Assembly (NCBI GenBank): GCA_020342235.1
Contig: CP073213.1
Span: 412,501-476,500 of the forward strand
Length of the DNA: 64,000 nucleotides
Source: Saccharomycopsis phalli
Taxonomy: Eukaryota; Ascomycota; Saccharomycetes; Ascoideales; Saccharomycopsidaceae
Direction of reading: 5' to 3'
Below the pieces are notes generated by a model that had not been told where the DNA came from, did no database searches, and worked only from the letters and a program-made list of their open reading frames with translations. This document shows, piece by piece, positions 29,301-40,356 of the stretch (position 1 is its first letter; each line of letters opens with the position of its first letter). The position numbers and the translations under genes were made by a program.

Positions 29301-31716
29301 CCAGTTCACGAACCTCACCAATGTCGAGGAGATCCAGTTTAAAAACTTGGACGCCATCAATTTGCTCTTGAACTTGTGTGTCGAGCAAGGCGAGTATTTC
29401 ACCGACTCCTGGCACGACATTTTGATTTGCGTGTCGCAGCTCGACCGTTTGCAGTTGATCAGCCAGGGAATTGATCCTGCCAGTGTTCCGGACATTTTGA
29501 ACGCGAAAATCGGCGAGAGACGTGCTTCTTCGGAACTGAGCCGCCTGACCAAGAACCTGTCGTTCTTTAACAAGAAGAATCCGAGCGAAATCGCGCAGTT
29601 GAATCACGCCAATGCAAAACTCCATCCGGAAATAAGCCAGCTCTTGTCGACGACCGAGCTCACGGTAAAAATCTACAAGATCTTCGAGCACACCAACCAG
29701 CTCAGCATCCAGGGGATCACCTATTTTGTCGAGGCGTTGCGGCTTGTCACCCTCGACGAAATCGAGTCGTCGGGCTTGTCGAGCAACCCGCGTATCTTCT
29801 CGCTCCAGAAGATGGTGGACGTGTGCTACTGCAACATGGGTCGGATCAAGATCGAGTGGAGCAAGTTGTGGCTGATTCTTGGTGAAACTTTCAATCAGAT
29901 TGGGTGCCATGACAATCTCAGTGTGGTGATATTTGCGTTGGACTCGCTCCGGCAATTGTCGATGCGGTTCTTTGAGCTCGAGGAGTTGACGTACTTCAAG
30001 TTCCAGAAGAACTTCTTGGAGCCGTTTGAGTTCATCTTGGCGCACAACGATACCCTTGACGTCAAGATCATGGTGTTGGAGTGCCTCGACAACATGATTA
30101 GCAGCAAGCACGAGAAGATCAAGAGTGGCTGGATCAGTATCTTCCGTGTAATCTCAGAGGCAGGAAGGGCCACTAGTTCTGTTGTTGACAAGGCTTACAC
30201 GTTGTTGACCAAGATAAACCGCACATACTTCGACATGGTGTACCAGCAAGAAGAGGGATTTGAGAATTTGGTGGCGGCATACACTTCACTAGGCTGCAAC
30301 GCCGAGTTGCAAAAGGTCAACTTGCACGCCATTGCTGACATGAAGAAGTTGATTGCCTTGGTGGAGTCGCGCGACTCAAGACGCGGCAAGTCGCTCTCGT
30401 TCTTCCCGATACTCCAGGGGTTCACGGAGATTGTGCTCAAGAACACCGACTTGGAGTGCCGGTCAGAGTCTCTCAATGCTCTCTTTGACTCTCTTGTCCA
30501 GTATGGCGCGCTGTTTGACGAGTCGCTCTGGAATTCAGTGTGTCATGACTTGCTCTTCCCGATCTTCAACATCCTCAACAACAAGACCATCAACCAGGGC
30601 TTGAACAACCACGACGACGTGTCGGTGTGGCTCAGCACCACCTTGATCCAGGCCTTGAAGAACATGATCGCCTTGTTTAGCCATTTCTCCGAGCTCCTCC
30701 CCATGTTGGATGGCTACTTGAAGCTACTCAAATCGTGCATCTTGCAAGACAACGACACCATCTCGCGTATCGGCCGCAGCTGTTTGCAAAGCATCATTCT
30801 CGAGAACTCTGCACGGTTCAGGCCCGAGGATTGGGATAAAATCGAAGCGGTTCTCATTGAGTTGTTTGAAAGCACCATCGCCCAGGAGTTGTTCCTGTTG
30901 GATCCGCTCCGTGAAGAGCCCAAACCTGCTGACGATTTTGACACCTCCACTGACACCGTGGTGATCACAAAGACCCCGAAATCGCCCGGCCTCGATGTCT
31001 CCAACGAACAGCCGTCTCCCAAAGTGCAAGAGACCCCTTCGCCATTTGGGGAGCCAGTGGAAAAAAACCCAACTCCAGACTCACCAAAGGGGTTCACGCT
31101 GCCGGATTTTGGATCGCCAAAGAATACCATTGTCATTAAATGCGTGCTCCAGTTGTTGATGATCGAGACCCTTAGTGAGTTGTTTGACAATGAGGATTTC
31201 TACCGACTGATTCCTTATAAAAATCTCATGAAGTTGAGCGAGGTGTTGGAGAAGTCGTACCAGTTTTCACATGATTTCAACGAAGACTATAACCTCAGAG
31301 TCCGCTTATGGAATTCGGGAATTATCGAGCGGTTGCCAAACTTGCTAAAACAGGAATCCTCATCCTCGGGAGTGTACATCAGCATCATGTTCCGGCTATT
31401 GATTAACGGCAATAAAGTGAATGACAAGCAACGGGCAGAATTGCTCAGTAAGTTGATTCCGCTTTGCGTGTTGATTATCGAGAATTTCACCCTGCTTGAC
31501 GAGAACAACAAGCAGCGGAACATCAACACTTGGAGGCCAGTGGTCAATGAGATTTTACAGGGATACTATGAGTTGGATGAGGAGGATTTTATGAAAAATT
31601 GTCCAATAATGTATGATCTTGTATTGAATATTTTGGACAAGCAGTTGCCAGGGGACTTGCGAGCAAGTATCAAGAATTTTTTGACACGTGTTGGTGAGGT
31701 GTATTTGAGAATCTAA
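26311..31716 (+). CDS. SEC7: Sec7-type Arf guanine nucleotide exchange factor
   Basis: Encodes 1801 aa from the first in-frame ATG (MNQNKDESST); the open frame reaches further up but without an ATG. It activates Arf GTPases on the trans-Golgi network, driving coat recruitment and vesicle budding. The Sec7 catalytic domain is at about residues 680-880, with FRLPGESQKLDRI carrying the catalytic 'glutamate finger' and the FSVMMLNTDLHN stretch. The acidic Ser/Thr-rich N-terminus (1-200) is followed by the DCB/HUS region (about 210-600), and long helical HDS repeats fill the C-terminal half. The size is close to other large Sec7/BIG proteins. No intron or break was seen. CTG codons fall at hydrophobic positions (for example DILSNEI), supporting standard decoding. 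Confidence 0.96.
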   Translation: MNQNKDESSTNGVDQNKINGNENGEKLEDSSTSLGDFGKEDEGKEANGESNEAQANGASDKVEVAKMNTDKEDNGVDGSKDAGSPIKVESLEDGAVGSTLELPAVLEKSLAETPILNEGAVKDSANTSTNELKDSSAGLEPSRKSFSEPTTPEVPDRGPNASHESATPNVPNISSVSVTELPNSQESPRNIPDTDSVPIVSFRPSNTATLNVLGKLFEAGNTKPLKLGSQDKERVQALAKTIGSGEIPLIAIVEALQGASSNLGYKVLLVDAISKIYTFENVKSDFNNVNYKVYRKYSDLCIDVMSSMFKDETDDHIELQIVKTIVNIILNDNVEVHTSKLLEGIRLIYNIFILTVNENIKLIAEATLTQIIDYYFLEAASQADETELDAPSIEPTENRGVVPVALNNLESLNNLDDQKFGEESSEANLFIKDCFLIFRAMSKLSTKPIDEKFLDARSTAVRSKLLSLKVLHLILKNHIAVFLNPKITISSTISDEDIPFVQAIRNYLLLALTKNSVYQLNELYSVCLDIFYILIANLRQEFINEIPLLFQEIFFPIVEMPLLTAFQKKYFLLIISKLANDPRLLIEFYLNFDCSAGRPNIVESIINFLIKTENHNMRRHKDAKGDPASHDDYDTTCLNCIVSILRSLNGWAKSNDDAVVDPEEEEPVSPMAASFDALEVDALKKRKTQLFELVGQFKAKPHKAVQKFIDSGFISSDNPSEVAKFLFENNNILDKKALGEYLGEGTTYTNEVMYAFVDQFEFAGYKLIDALRMFLQEFRLPGESQKLDRIIMKFAENYYKSHENGMFSATTLYVFSFSVMMLNTDLHNSQVKHHMTLQDFIKNNRGIDDGKDLPQSFLEDVYSDILSNEIIMKSEHQEAMIKGTAKSIYAGTGGLFSSNSTTKEYIALVKELSSNTEKAFKRSGGSPKFLEANHLKYVRSIFNNLWMSFLAALTPSFQEFSNKTITRSCLEGIKLSISIACTFGLEDAKKAFLNGLLQFTNLTNVEEIQFKNLDAINLLLNLCVEQGEYFTDSWHDILICVSQLDRLQLISQGIDPASVPDILNAKIGERRASSELSRLTKNLSFFNKKNPSEIAQLNHANAKLHPEISQLLSTTELTVKIYKIFEHTNQLSIQGITYFVEALRLVTLDEIESSGLSSNPRIFSLQKMVDVCYCNMGRIKIEWSKLWLILGETFNQIGCHDNLSVVIFALDSLRQLSMRFFELEELTYFKFQKNFLEPFEFILAHNDTLDVKIMVLECLDNMISSKHEKIKSGWISIFRVISEAGRATSSVVDKAYTLLTKINRTYFDMVYQQEEGFENLVAAYTSLGCNAELQKVNLHAIADMKKLIALVESRDSRRGKSLSFFPILQGFTEIVLKNTDLECRSESLNALFDSLVQYGALFDESLWNSVCHDLLFPIFNILNNKTINQGLNNHDDVSVWLSTTLIQALKNMIALFSHFSELLPMLDGYLKLLKSCILQDNDTISRIGRSCLQSIILENSARFRPEDWDKIEAVLIELFESTIAQELFLLDPLREEPKPADDFDTSTDTVVITKTPKSPGLDVSNEQPSPKVQETPSPFGEPVEKNPTPDSPKGFTLPDFGSPKNTIVIKCVLQLLMIETLSELFDNEDFYRLIPYKNLMKLSEVLEKSYQFSHDFNEDYNLRVRLWNSGIIERLPNLLKQESSSSGVYISIMFRLLINGNKVNDKQRAELLSKLIPLCVLIIENFTLLDENNKQRNINTWRPVVNEILQGYYELDEEDFMKNCPIMYDLVLNILDKQLPGDLRASIKNFLTRVGEVYLRI

Positions 31717-32164
31717 TATAATGGTCATTGTGTTGTTTTGCCGTAGGAACATTGCTTGGGGTTGGTGGGTCCAATGTTGACAAGGCAACCGAAGCTAAGA
31801 TGCGTGGATAAGTTGGAATATATTTGCTTGGCTATTCGAGGTAGGATATTTATAGTGGCGAGTAGGAAGAAAGAAACAGGAACTTAAAGGGCAGAGACTT
31901 GAAAAGAATTGTCTTTGACCATGTCTCGAGGTATAAAACTTGGCTTGGCCATTGTGGATAGAGAAATTATAAGACCATACAGCTGTAGAAATGAAATAGA
32001 CTTGGCTAGGCATTCCCTTTGTAAGAGAATTTTGAATCAACTAAAATGGAGTCGAGAAGTAAAATCTCTCTTGGAGCCTAGTAAAGCTAAAGTCTTGAAC
32101 AAATGTATTGTATTATAATTACAAGAGTTGAATCTTGCATGGGAAGAATTGTGTACGGATTAGT
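31717..32164. other. SEC7 3' flank, no gene seen
   Basis: Short open frames only, without codon bias or recognisable motifs. Confidence 0.5.
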
Positions 32165-32480
32165 GTGGGGATATAATGATAAAATCCCGGTGGTATAGTT
32201 ATCTCTGGATGTATCTCTAAGTTACTTGATGATTAGCTATTTCCCTCACTATTTATACTCTTTCGGGAGCAGGGTTAAGCTCCCGGTTAGAAGTTATTCC
32301 GAATCCCTTTTGGTAATCTTCCTGCTTCATACTTACTACACCTTATGCACAGTTGTGTCGATTTTGCTTCATGGTCACTATGGGCAGCATCGTCTACCTT
32401 CATGTTGCCATGTGACGTTCACGTGTTGCCATGTGCAACACACGTGATGATCGTGTCTAATGTGAAGAATACTTTATCGT
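32165..32480 (-). mobile_element. Possible decayed gypsy-type LTR upstream of tRNA-Leu
   Basis: It shares TTTATACTCTTTC and the neighbouring AGGGT-A context with LTR-G, in the same relation to the TATA box (near 32255), and carries several CACGTG/CATGTG motifs. It lies directly upstream of tRNA-Leu, a favoured target of such elements. The ends are not defined. Confidence 0.4.
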
Positions 32481-32497
32481 TGTATGGAGACAGAACA

Positions 32498-32609
32498 GGA
32501 CGTGTGGCCGAGTGGTCTAAGGCGCCCGACTCAAGAATTATGTTCTTCGGTTGTAAAACTGAGCATTCGGGTCTCGTAAGAGGCAAGAGTTCGAATCTCT
32601 TCGCGTTCA
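32498..32609 (+). tRNA. tRNA-Leu(CAA) with 30-nt intron
   Basis: Acceptor GGACGTG/CGCGTTC with discriminator A, D-arm GGCCGAGTGGTCTAAGGC, anticodon stem CCCGA/TCGGG with anticodon CAA at 32532-32534. The intron at 32536-32565 contains TTG that can pair with the anticodon, and there is a long variable arm (TCTCGTAAGAGGC) and T-arm AGTTCGAATCT. Layout and intron position match the Saccharomyces tRNA-Leu(CAA). A T-run terminator follows at about 32613. Confidence 0.95.
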
Positions 32610-33428
32610 TTATTTTTTGCATATTCACTGGCTGTAGTTGAAGGCTTTTTATCTCTGTTGGTGAGTTTTCTTTCGACAACTACATGGTCGTCTTTTGTCG
32701 TAAACGACAAAGCATAAATCTCTGGAGCCGTATGACGGACCTCGAATTTACGGGGCTACTTTAGGTTGTTGGTGGTTTGTTGGCAAAAGTATCAGTGGGT
32801 AACAGTGTTGTGTCGGTCACAATGCACGAATCACAGCCGTAATATATGCATAATAATATATATAAAAATTTGCTCCCTGATTTAGTGGACCTCCTGTCCC
32901 TTAAATACTAATTGTTGATTGCTTATTGTTCCTATTGTTCTCCTCCTCATCCCGCATATTTGCTATGATTCCTTTCTGAAACAACCTTGATTATTCGTCA
33001 CATACGTAGTATGTACGTCACCGTATAGTTATAGTCTTGAATAAACATTATTGAGTCTTGTATGGGTATCGTGGGGACATGCATGCTACCTTTGTCACAG
33101 CGCACATAACCATAATAGATCATGAAATATGGAGGGATTTTCGCACCTAGGGCAGATTGCAATCCAGATTAAACTGCTTAGTAGTACATGATACAAACTT
33201 TTCCACTTTGAAGTTGACTGATGAAGCTACAATTTTCTTTGGATCAGCTAGGATCTCAGTAAATATTTATCATTGGCAGTTGTAACCACTGGTGAATCGG
33301 TTTCGCGTAGAGTTCTGTAGTGGGTTGGGAGAGAAATCACACTGGTGTGTAACTATTGCCATTGATTGATTATCTTGTGTTTATTGGTCTTTAAGGACTC
33401 TCCGTGTATACTGTAATACTCCGTGTAT
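32610..33428. other. Intergenic with a short LTR-derived match
   Basis: Bases 32981-33013 are identical over 33 bp to 21021-21053, next to LTR-C and LTR-D, and are followed by TACGTCA, an LTR-like end. An AT-rich run (ATAATATATATAAAAA) is near 32850. No gene seen. Confidence 0.5.
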
Positions 33429-33785
33429 CCGATACCCAGAGCTCTTGGAAGGACGAATTATATCATGTATTGATGGAATATGGAACACGCGGAGAGTATT
33501 TGCCAATCAGTCTACACACTCGGTGAGTTTAGTAGAACGCGTGGAACATGATTCCAACACATATTGTGATTCAGCAGTCAAATTTGGCAAGGCACTGGGT
33601 TTACAAACTTCAGGTACTGGGAATTGACCAATCTGTTGAAGCCGAGTCTAGTCCCAGACTATTATTTGAGAGTTGTGGTTTTCAGTAAGGTGCCTGATGT
33701 TCCTGAGTGAAGATGCATTTGTCGAATAACCGTAATGCCGAGAGAATATAGCTAAATACGAAAATAAATGTAATTATTATACTCC
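33429..33785 (+). mobile_element. LINE 3' end relic
   Basis: It aligns with the ORF end and 3' untranslated region of the LINE at 12819-13500 and with 48500-48976 (CCCAGAGCTCTTGG, TTTGCCAATCAGTCTA, GGTGCCTGATGTTCCTGAGT, TCGAATAACCGTAATGCC), ending in a degraded AT-rich tail. 5' truncated, as usual for LINEs. Confidence 0.78.
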
Positions 33786-34670
33786 AAATATATTGTACAT
33801 GTAACAAAGTCCATCCCTGCATTGGTTCTTTCTGATACACGACTCAAACTCGTACGATTAGAATTATATATTACCCAGCACATTTCCTAGGGCATTGGAC
33901 GCATCAAAAGACATTTTGCCTGGAGTTTTCTACCCATTTAAAGAACAAAAAAACAAAGTTACAAGGAGAATAATAAAGACCCTGACAATGATCAGAGGTC
34001 ATGAGAAAACGTGGTAAATTGTCGAGGGGAAATGGACTTGGCTAGAGCATTTCCTATGCCGTAGATAACTTGAACAGCCCTCCCGAAGTAGTACGACAGC
34101 CTAACGTGCTATAACAAAAAGGAACCGGCACCGACTAGAACTCTACATTTTAAGCTTTGTCATTCGAAAAAAGGGCTTAAATAGTCTCTCTTGTTTGCTG
34201 AGTAGCTGACCCTGCAGAGTATTCGCTTAGGTCCAACTAGGTTTCTGAGAGTAGTAATTGACTTTTCAGTAGTCACTCGAATTGAGCCGGATCACGTTGG
34301 AGTCAATGAGCACTTGGCATTCCTGTTTACCATTTTCTGTGTAGCTTTTAAAACAGAAATTTACTTTGTATCAGCAGGGCCGTTTGTAGTGTGGCAGCAT
34401 CCAGTTGAGTCTGATTTGAATTAGTTGTTCCGACCTCTGATTCTTGAGGAGGCGTCTTTAAATGAACTTTGGTAGATAATGCCGGTATTGAGGGTTGCGA
34501 GTACGATACTTTTTGTATATTGCACTACATGTACGATATCATTGTAATTGCAATACTCTCTACATGTACGATATCATTGTATATTTCAATACTCTCTACA
34601 TGTACGATATCCTTACATGCACACCATTGTATATCATACCACAACACTATGTCGCTACCACACCACCGGG
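33786..34670. other. Intergenic region downstream of SEC24
   Basis: No gene seen. A small tandem repeat of CTACATGTACGATATC lies at about 34525-34615, just past the SEC24 stop. Confidence 0.5.
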
Positions 34671-37316
34671 CTAGGCACTGATCTTCTCGCGCAAGCTGCC
34701 CAAGTACTCGCGGTAACTGCTGGTGTTGTTTGAGCGGTCCTCGACCAACTCGTTGAGAGCCCAGATGCGCAATGCGACGAGTTCTCTTGAGATGTTGGTT
34801 TCGTTGGCCTGCCCCCCGCGGACAATGTACAAGTTCTGGTAGGTGACGGAGGAGTAGTCCTCTCTGATTTTGCCAATGATGTTGCGGATGCGCAAGTTGA
34901 ACTCCGAGCCGTCGACCTCTGGCAACTCGTGCTTGCCCGATACCACGTGGCTTGGGTCTGGGAGGCCAAAGACGTCGCCAATGAGCTCGGGAACGGCCTC
35001 GCCGCCGATCCACAAGAACAACTCGGTGGATGTGTCGAACAAGTACAAGCCGAAGCTCTGGAGCTTGGAGGACGTGGCGTTGACAGCGTCTGGGAGCACG
35101 ATTCCGTCGTCGCCGGCAAGACCGGCTGAGTCTGGCATGTCGTGGAGCGAGTAGACGGTTGGGTAGATGGACTTGACCAACTTGGGGATGGGAGCGGACA
35201 GAAGTAAGTTGAGGCCGGCTGAGCGGTGGTCGGAGGGGATTCTGCCTGTGCGCAAGCCAATGTGTTTCTGGACGGCGTGGAGCAACAAGGGCAACATGCG
35301 GAGGTTTGTGGACAACTGGAGCGGCGAGGACGTACCCACGTTGCCGGCGACCAACTCCTTCTTGTACACTGACAAGATGTCGGTGAGGTACTTTGTGAGG
35401 AGGTCGCGCGCGTCCTGGAGCGATGCGCTGAGGACCTTTTCGACGGCCTTGTGCACGTAGTAGTTTGCAATGGCCAACTGGTCTGCGGATGCGTAGACCT
35501 CGTTGATGTTGGTGGTGGTGGGCAAAGTGAGGGTCATGACCCTGATGCGGCGCTCGCCAAACGAGGTTGTGTGCAAGACAGCTGCCTGGAGCGCGACTGT
35601 GGGCTTGGAGATGTGTTCCTCGATGGCCATTTCAATGACGTAGGACTGGTCGCGCGGGAACGTTGGGAAGGAGCAGAGGTCGCTGGAACGGTTGAAGAAG
35701 TTGCCGTAGAACGCGGACATGCGGAGGCCGTTGGAGCCACGCACGCGGAGCACAGCCTCGAGCGAGATGTCCATGGACAAGTGGCTGGACAATTCCTTGG
35801 AGAACTTGGTGACGTCCTCCTCACGTGCCGCAGACCACGACGGGTAAAAGTGGGTCTGTCCCGCAGTGTAGCGCGGCAAATTCAGGAGCGTAGCCACGTC
35901 TGCATAATTGGACGTGGCCAAAAACATGTCCACTGTGACCTGCGACTTGTTGCATTCCACGGCAAAGTTTTTGTAGAACCCGTTGTTGCTGGTTAGGAGC
36001 GCGGACGCCTCTTTTGGCTTGCCGGTGACTGATTCCTCGTCACGGACGGTTAAGCTGCCGAGGCCAATGTTTGGAAGTGACGAGCTCACGACCACGATTT
36101 TCCCGCCAATGGGCTCGATCAACTTGTGCGCGGACTTGAGTGCCGGTCCCAATGCAAACTTGCCATTGACCGTGCCGGCAAACATGGTGCTGAGCCCCTG
36201 CAACAATTTTTCAAGCGCAGCTCGGGACTGGGCCAAGTTCACGAGGAGGGTGTCTGGCACAGGCAAAAACGGTTCTTCCAAGTCGGAGACGACAAGCATT
36301 TCCGGGTCTGCAGGTTCGTCGGATGGCACCTTGAAAAAGTGCAACGACGAGTCGACTCCAAGCACCGCCACACGGGTCCGCTCGTCCTTGTTTGGGATCC
36401 GGTCCAAGCTCTCGAGAATCGTGCGAGCTGCAGTGGCAAGCAACCCAGACTTGACTGCCTGGGACGTTACCTCAAGGACAAACACGTAGACGAGTGGCTG
36501 GGGTGGACGCACCATGTACTCTGGTGGGGCGACAAACTCAACGACACCATAATTCAATTCGCTGCGCTCGTACCGGTTGAGCTGCTGTCCGTTGATGCTG
36601 TTGTAGTCGAAGCCGGTCGGCACGTCGTTGAGGAGGCTGCAAAAGTTGCATCTCCAGCGGCGGCCGGACTCGACAAACTGGATAAACGGGTTGATGTACG
36701 AGCGGCATCGGCGACAGCGCGAGATCAACGTGTCAGCAACGACCGGCACCGGCCGCTCTGCGTCATGGAGCGACACATACGGACGCACAACCACTGCCAA
36801 GGGTAACTTGGACTTCTTCAAGAGCGCGCTGGTGGTTGGAATCGAGTTCATGGTGCTGCGGAAATACTCATGACCGGCGTTCAGCTCGGGGTTGAGGGTG
36901 ACGGCTGCGTTTGCAGGAAGCACGATTGGCGGCGGCGGGAGCTGCAAGTCTGCAATTGGCGGCGGGAACTCGCTCAACAAGTCGGTGGGGTAGAGCTGGT
37001 TGTTTGCTGCGACGCCCGGGGTCTGGGCGAAGCCGTAGCTGGCGGCACCGGCAGCAGGGGAAGCAGCACCGCCGGCAGAGTTGAGCTGCGGCGAGTACGC
37101 GCCGCCAGGCAGCGCGCCGCCGAGATTGAGCGCCTGGAACTGGGCGCCAACTCCGCCGGGCGCGGTGCCTGGCTGGTTCCATTGGCCGTAGTTCTGGCCG
37201 GCGGTGTCTTGGGGAGTGGCTGCGGGGGCGTCGAAGCCGGCGCCAAATTGTGGTGCTGCCGCGCCTTGCTGATACTGGTACCCAGTCTTGGGATATACAC
37301 GTTTCTTGTGCGACAT
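34671..37316 (-). CDS. SEC24: COPII coat subunit Sec24
   Basis: Encodes 881 aa. Sec24 pairs with Sec23 in the inner COPII coat and binds cargo sorting signals at ER exit sites. The N-terminal 150 residues are Gly/Ala/Gln/Pro-rich and disordered. A zinc finger follows at about residues 200-228 (CRRC...CNFC) with the typical INPFIQF linker, then the trunk domain (about 260-500), beta-sandwich, helical region (about 620-730) and C-terminal gelsolin-like domain ([19 protein letters not shown]). Length fits the family (about 900). It starts at ATG 37316, only 75 bp from the divergent PET127 start. No intron. Confidence 0.96.
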   Translation of the reverse strand: MSHKKRVYPKTGYQYQQGAAAPQFGAGFDAPAATPQDTAGQNYGQWNQPGTAPGGVGAQFQALNLGGALPGGAYSPQLNSAGGAASPAAGAASYGFAQTPGVAANNQLYPTDLLSEFPPPIADLQLPPPPIVLPANAAVTLNPELNAGHEYFRSTMNSIPTTSALLKKSKLPLAVVVRPYVSLHDAERPVPVVADTLISRCRRCRSYINPFIQFVESGRRWRCNFCSLLNDVPTGFDYNSINGQQLNRYERSELNYGVVEFVAPPEYMVRPPQPLVYVFVLEVTSQAVKSGLLATAARTILESLDRIPNKDERTRVAVLGVDSSLHFFKVPSDEPADPEMLVVSDLEEPFLPVPDTLLVNLAQSRAALEKLLQGLSTMFAGTVNGKFALGPALKSAHKLIEPIGGKIVVVSSSLPNIGLGSLTVRDEESVTGKPKEASALLTSNNGFYKNFAVECNKSQVTVDMFLATSNYADVATLLNLPRYTAGQTHFYPSWSAAREEDVTKFSKELSSHLSMDISLEAVLRVRGSNGLRMSAFYGNFFNRSSDLCSFPTFPRDQSYVIEMAIEEHISKPTVALQAAVLHTTSFGERRIRVMTLTLPTTTNINEVYASADQLAIANYYVHKAVEKVLSASLQDARDLLTKYLTDILSVYKKELVAGNVGTSSPLQLSTNLRMLPLLLHAVQKHIGLRTGRIPSDHRSAGLNLLLSAPIPKLVKSIYPTVYSLHDMPDSAGLAGDDGIVLPDAVNATSSKLQSFGLYLFDTSTELFLWIGGEAVPELIGDVFGLPDPSHVVSGKHELPEVDGSEFNLRIRNIIGKIREDYSSVTYQNLYIVRGGQANETNISRELVALRIWALNELVEDRSNNTSSYREYLGSLREKISA

Positions 37317-37391
37317 GTTGTACTGTGGGATCGGTGCGCTGGCAAAATTTAAAAGACCGGGGTCACGTGTGTTACCCGGGGCGAGAGGGAG
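37317..37391. promoter_or_regulatory. 75-bp divergent promoter SEC24/PET127
   Basis: The whole gap between two start codons is 75 bp. It holds CACGTG (37364-37369, Cbf1/E-box type) and TTACCCGG (37372-37379, Reb1 type). In yeast, Reb1 sites commonly set nucleosome-free regions of divergent promoters; use here is inferred. Confidence 0.65.
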
Positions 37392-39554
37392 ATGGCGGCG
37401 GGCGGTGAAAATTGTCTAATGAATGCGGCAGTACGAGCCCTTGAAAAGGCGGCCAAGGTGGGTCGGCCGAGGGTCCCAAGGGGGTCATTACCAACTCAAA
37501 GGTCTAAAAAGGTGTTTGCAACTGAGAAGTCGTCTCAGAAATCGTCTCAAAAGGCGACTCAAAAGGTGTTGACAACTGAGAAATCGTCTCAAAAGGCGTT
37601 TTCAACGTCTCAGAAATCATCTCGGAAATCATCTACAGCATCTCAAAATTCCTCTCCAAAAACATCTCCGACATCTCAAGACTCTTCTCGAGACTCATCT
37701 CGACCCTTTCAAGACTCCTTTTCATCCTCTCAAGACTCCTCTTCATCCTCTCAAGACTCCTCTTCATCCTCTCAAGACTCCTCTTCATCCTCTCAAGACT
37801 CCTATCCACCCTCTCACTCACTCCCCTCAATCCTGGGAAATATATCATCCTCTGACATTAAATACTCCCCCCTCGGTTCCTCACCTCTCGAATCCTCCTC
37901 CCCCTCCCCCTCACCCATCCCCTCCCTCTCCCATAACCTCTCCCGCATCCTCTTCGAACCAAACACATACCACCAGCTCCAAGACACCCGCACAAGAGTA
38001 TACAACTTCCAGCCCTACCTCAAACACATGATCCGCTTCCAGCAATTCGACTTCAACAGAGTCGCCCAGTTCGTCCCCTCGGGAAACGACCCCCACTTGC
38101 TCAAATTGGCCCAGCACTCCGCCAGCACATCATTCTACTCCCTGACTTCCTCCATGACCGGCATCCTCTGCCAGCTCCACTTCTTCCTCTCGCGACTCCG
38201 CCCGCCCAGCATCGCGTGTCTCTCTCGCGGATATCCTGTCGACAAGGCAAAGTTTGCCTACGGAATCCGAGCCGCGTCCTCTGTCGTCGTTGAATGCAAG
38301 GACAAACGTCGCGGAAAGTTCTCCATCGACGCAGACAAACTGACAGACTCAGACCTGATCTTGTCCATCTTGGGCATCCCTTTTGAAAAGCTTCTTGTCT
38401 CAGACCAGCTGGCCTTTTCAAAATACCTCCATGGCAATCCGGCGCCGCCAGACCCAGACTCTGACAGCTATCACTACGCAAAACTCGGCCGGTTTCTCGT
38501 GCGCTCCCAGCTCGATTGCCACGACGCCAGACTTCCAGGAACTGGTACATTTGACCTCAAGAGCCGTGCGGTGTGTGCGATTCGGCACGACTTGAAGCAC
38601 GTCACCGAGGAAGATGGCAGCACAAACGGGTATCAGCTCTTCAAGCGGCATGGACCCTACGAGAGTCACGACCGCGAAAAGTACGACCTTATCCGGCTGA
38701 CGTTGCTCAAGTACCTGATGCAGGCGCGTCTTGGCAACATGGACGGCATCTTTGTCTGCTACCACAACATCGAGAAGATCTTTGGCTTTGAGTACATGCC
38801 GCTTGCGGACATTGACGCGATCTTGCACAGTCCGCTTCCTGTTGAAAACGACGCGCCGCTAGCGTTGGAAATCAACGAGTCTGGCGTCGCGTCCTCCACG
38901 GCACAACACGAGTTTGCGCTCAGCTTCCGTCTTCTCGACGACATTCTCGCAGTCATCCAGAAACAGTACATGCCGCTCCACCCTACATGCGACGCCTTTC
39001 GACTCACGCTCAAAGGACTCCACGACCGTCTCTATGTGGTGTTTGCTCCTCTCACGAAAAGCCAGCTCCAGAACGTCCAGGGGAAGCCGGCCCAACTCCA
39101 GAACATCCAAGGGAAGCCGGCCGCAGCACCAGAGTGCCGCAACGAGCAAATCAGGCAGAAACTCGACCCCACGTTGTTTGCTGCAGCGCAAAAGACCCAG
39201 AAGGACCAGTTTGAGCAGACCAACATCGACACCCTGGAACACGTCTACGGACTCACAGTCACCTGCGAACAGTCCATCTCAGGCAGAGTGCTTGCAAAGA
39301 CAGAGCATCCAAACGTCTCGGGCAGCGAGAAATGGACTCTCCAGTACGAAATGGTGCCCATGGAGAAGCAAGCGGCCCAGAAATTGTACCACCGGCTTCT
39401 CAACGAAAAGGCTCGGCTCAACTGGCCAGACTATCCGTCGTCGAGCTCAAACGAGATTCTCAGGGAGATTAGTCGGTTTGGAAGAGAGCGCGAGAAGCAT
39501 TGGGATGTCATTGACGGGGGAAAGACACCGGTGGTTTGGGAGCCAGATGCTTGA
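37392..39554 (+). CDS. PET127: Pet127-family mitochondrial RNA processing protein
   Basis: Encodes 720 aa. Pet127 acts in mitochondria in 5'-end trimming and decay of RNAs and belongs to the PD-(D/E)XK nuclease-like superfamily. The conserved core runs from about residue 200 to 700, with [19 protein letters not shown] (about 286) and [18 protein letters not shown] (about 383), the latter fitting the catalytic D..(D/E)xK pattern. Residues 35-150 are basic and then Ser/Gln-rich, built of in-frame repeats of SSSSQDS (21-bp units at about 37717-37800) and SSQK blocks. The Arg/Lys-rich N-terminus could target mitochondria. The repeat tract is probably unstable in length. Downstream lie about 53-bp tandem repeats. 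Confidence 0.88.
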   Translation: MAAGGENCLMNAAVRALEKAAKVGRPRVPRGSLPTQRSKKVFATEKSSQKSSQKATQKVLTTEKSSQKAFSTSQKSSRKSSTASQNSSPKTSPTSQDSSRDSSRPFQDSFSSSQDSSSSSQDSSSSSQDSSSSSQDSYPPSHSLPSILGNISSSDIKYSPLGSSPLESSSPSPSPIPSLSHNLSRILFEPNTYHQLQDTRTRVYNFQPYLKHMIRFQQFDFNRVAQFVPSGNDPHLLKLAQHSASTSFYSLTSSMTGILCQLHFFLSRLRPPSIACLSRGYPVDKAKFAYGIRAASSVVVECKDKRRGKFSIDADKLTDSDLILSILGIPFEKLLVSDQLAFSKYLHGNPAPPDPDSDSYHYAKLGRFLVRSQLDCHDARLPGTGTFDLKSRAVCAIRHDLKHVTEEDGSTNGYQLFKRHGPYESHDREKYDLIRLTLLKYLMQARLGNMDGIFVCYHNIEKIFGFEYMPLADIDAILHSPLPVENDAPLALEINESGVASSTAQHEFALSFRLLDDILAVIQKQYMPLHPTCDAFRLTLKGLHDRLYVVFAPLTKSQLQNVQGKPAQLQNIQGKPAAAPECRNEQIRQKLDPTLFAAAQKTQKDQFEQTNIDTLEHVYGLTVTCEQSISGRVLAKTEHPNVSGSEKWTLQYEMVPMEKQAAQKLYHRLLNEKARLNWPDYPSSSSNEILREISRFGREREKHWDVIDGGKTPVVWEPDA

Positions 39555-40356
39555 CTTGGGTTGTGTGACGATTTATATTGAGGTTGGTACAACTTTCAGG
39601 TTATATGGGTTGTGTGACAGATCATATTGAGGTTGGTACAACTTTCAGGTTATATGGGTTGCGTGACAATTCATATTGAGGTTACATACAACTTTCAGGT
39701 TCATGTTGAGATCACGTGGTACAGCTCACATGTATATATTTCCATGTTCACATGATACAACTCACATGTATATATTCCCATGTTCACATGATACAATATA
39801 CATTGTATAAATCAATACTTGTAAATTTCCACAAGTCCATTTTGCTGGATGGCACTCTCAGACATGCCCAGTATCTACAGTTGTATCTACGCGGCCTCAA
39901 ATAAATCTCATAAATGTCATATATCCACTGCCTAGTACATATACTACCAATACATCCTCTACCTACATCTCTACCAAATATATCCATCAAATATATTCAC
40001 CAATATATACACCAATATATACACCAATATATACACCATTATATACACCATTATATACACCATTATATACACCATTATATACACCATTATATACACCAAT
40101 ACATACACTACCATTTGCCATAACAATTGCCATGGCATCATTTCATATATCCTATACTTAATCTCTACTTGCATCCTCTGCCTACCTACATCCTGCATCT
40201 CGCATTCAGTCACGTGCAAAACACATCCAGTACTGCCGTGTAGCAACATATATTTACATATAAATACACCACTAGAAAGATAATCAAGCTAATGACTCTT
40301 GGCGTGGATCACAGTCAGCTCTGACTAGTCGAAAAAAAAAAACACTCAACACAACA
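39555..40356. repeat. Minisatellite-rich gap between PET127 and RRM gene
   Basis: Three copies of an about 53-bp unit (GGTTGGTACAACTTTCAGG core) lie at 39559-39700. A longer imperfect repeat of CATGTATATATT-CCATGTTCACATGATAC lies at 39725-39800, and about ten copies of a 12-bp TATATACACCAT unit at 40005-40110. No gene seen between the two converging genes. Confidence 0.75.
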
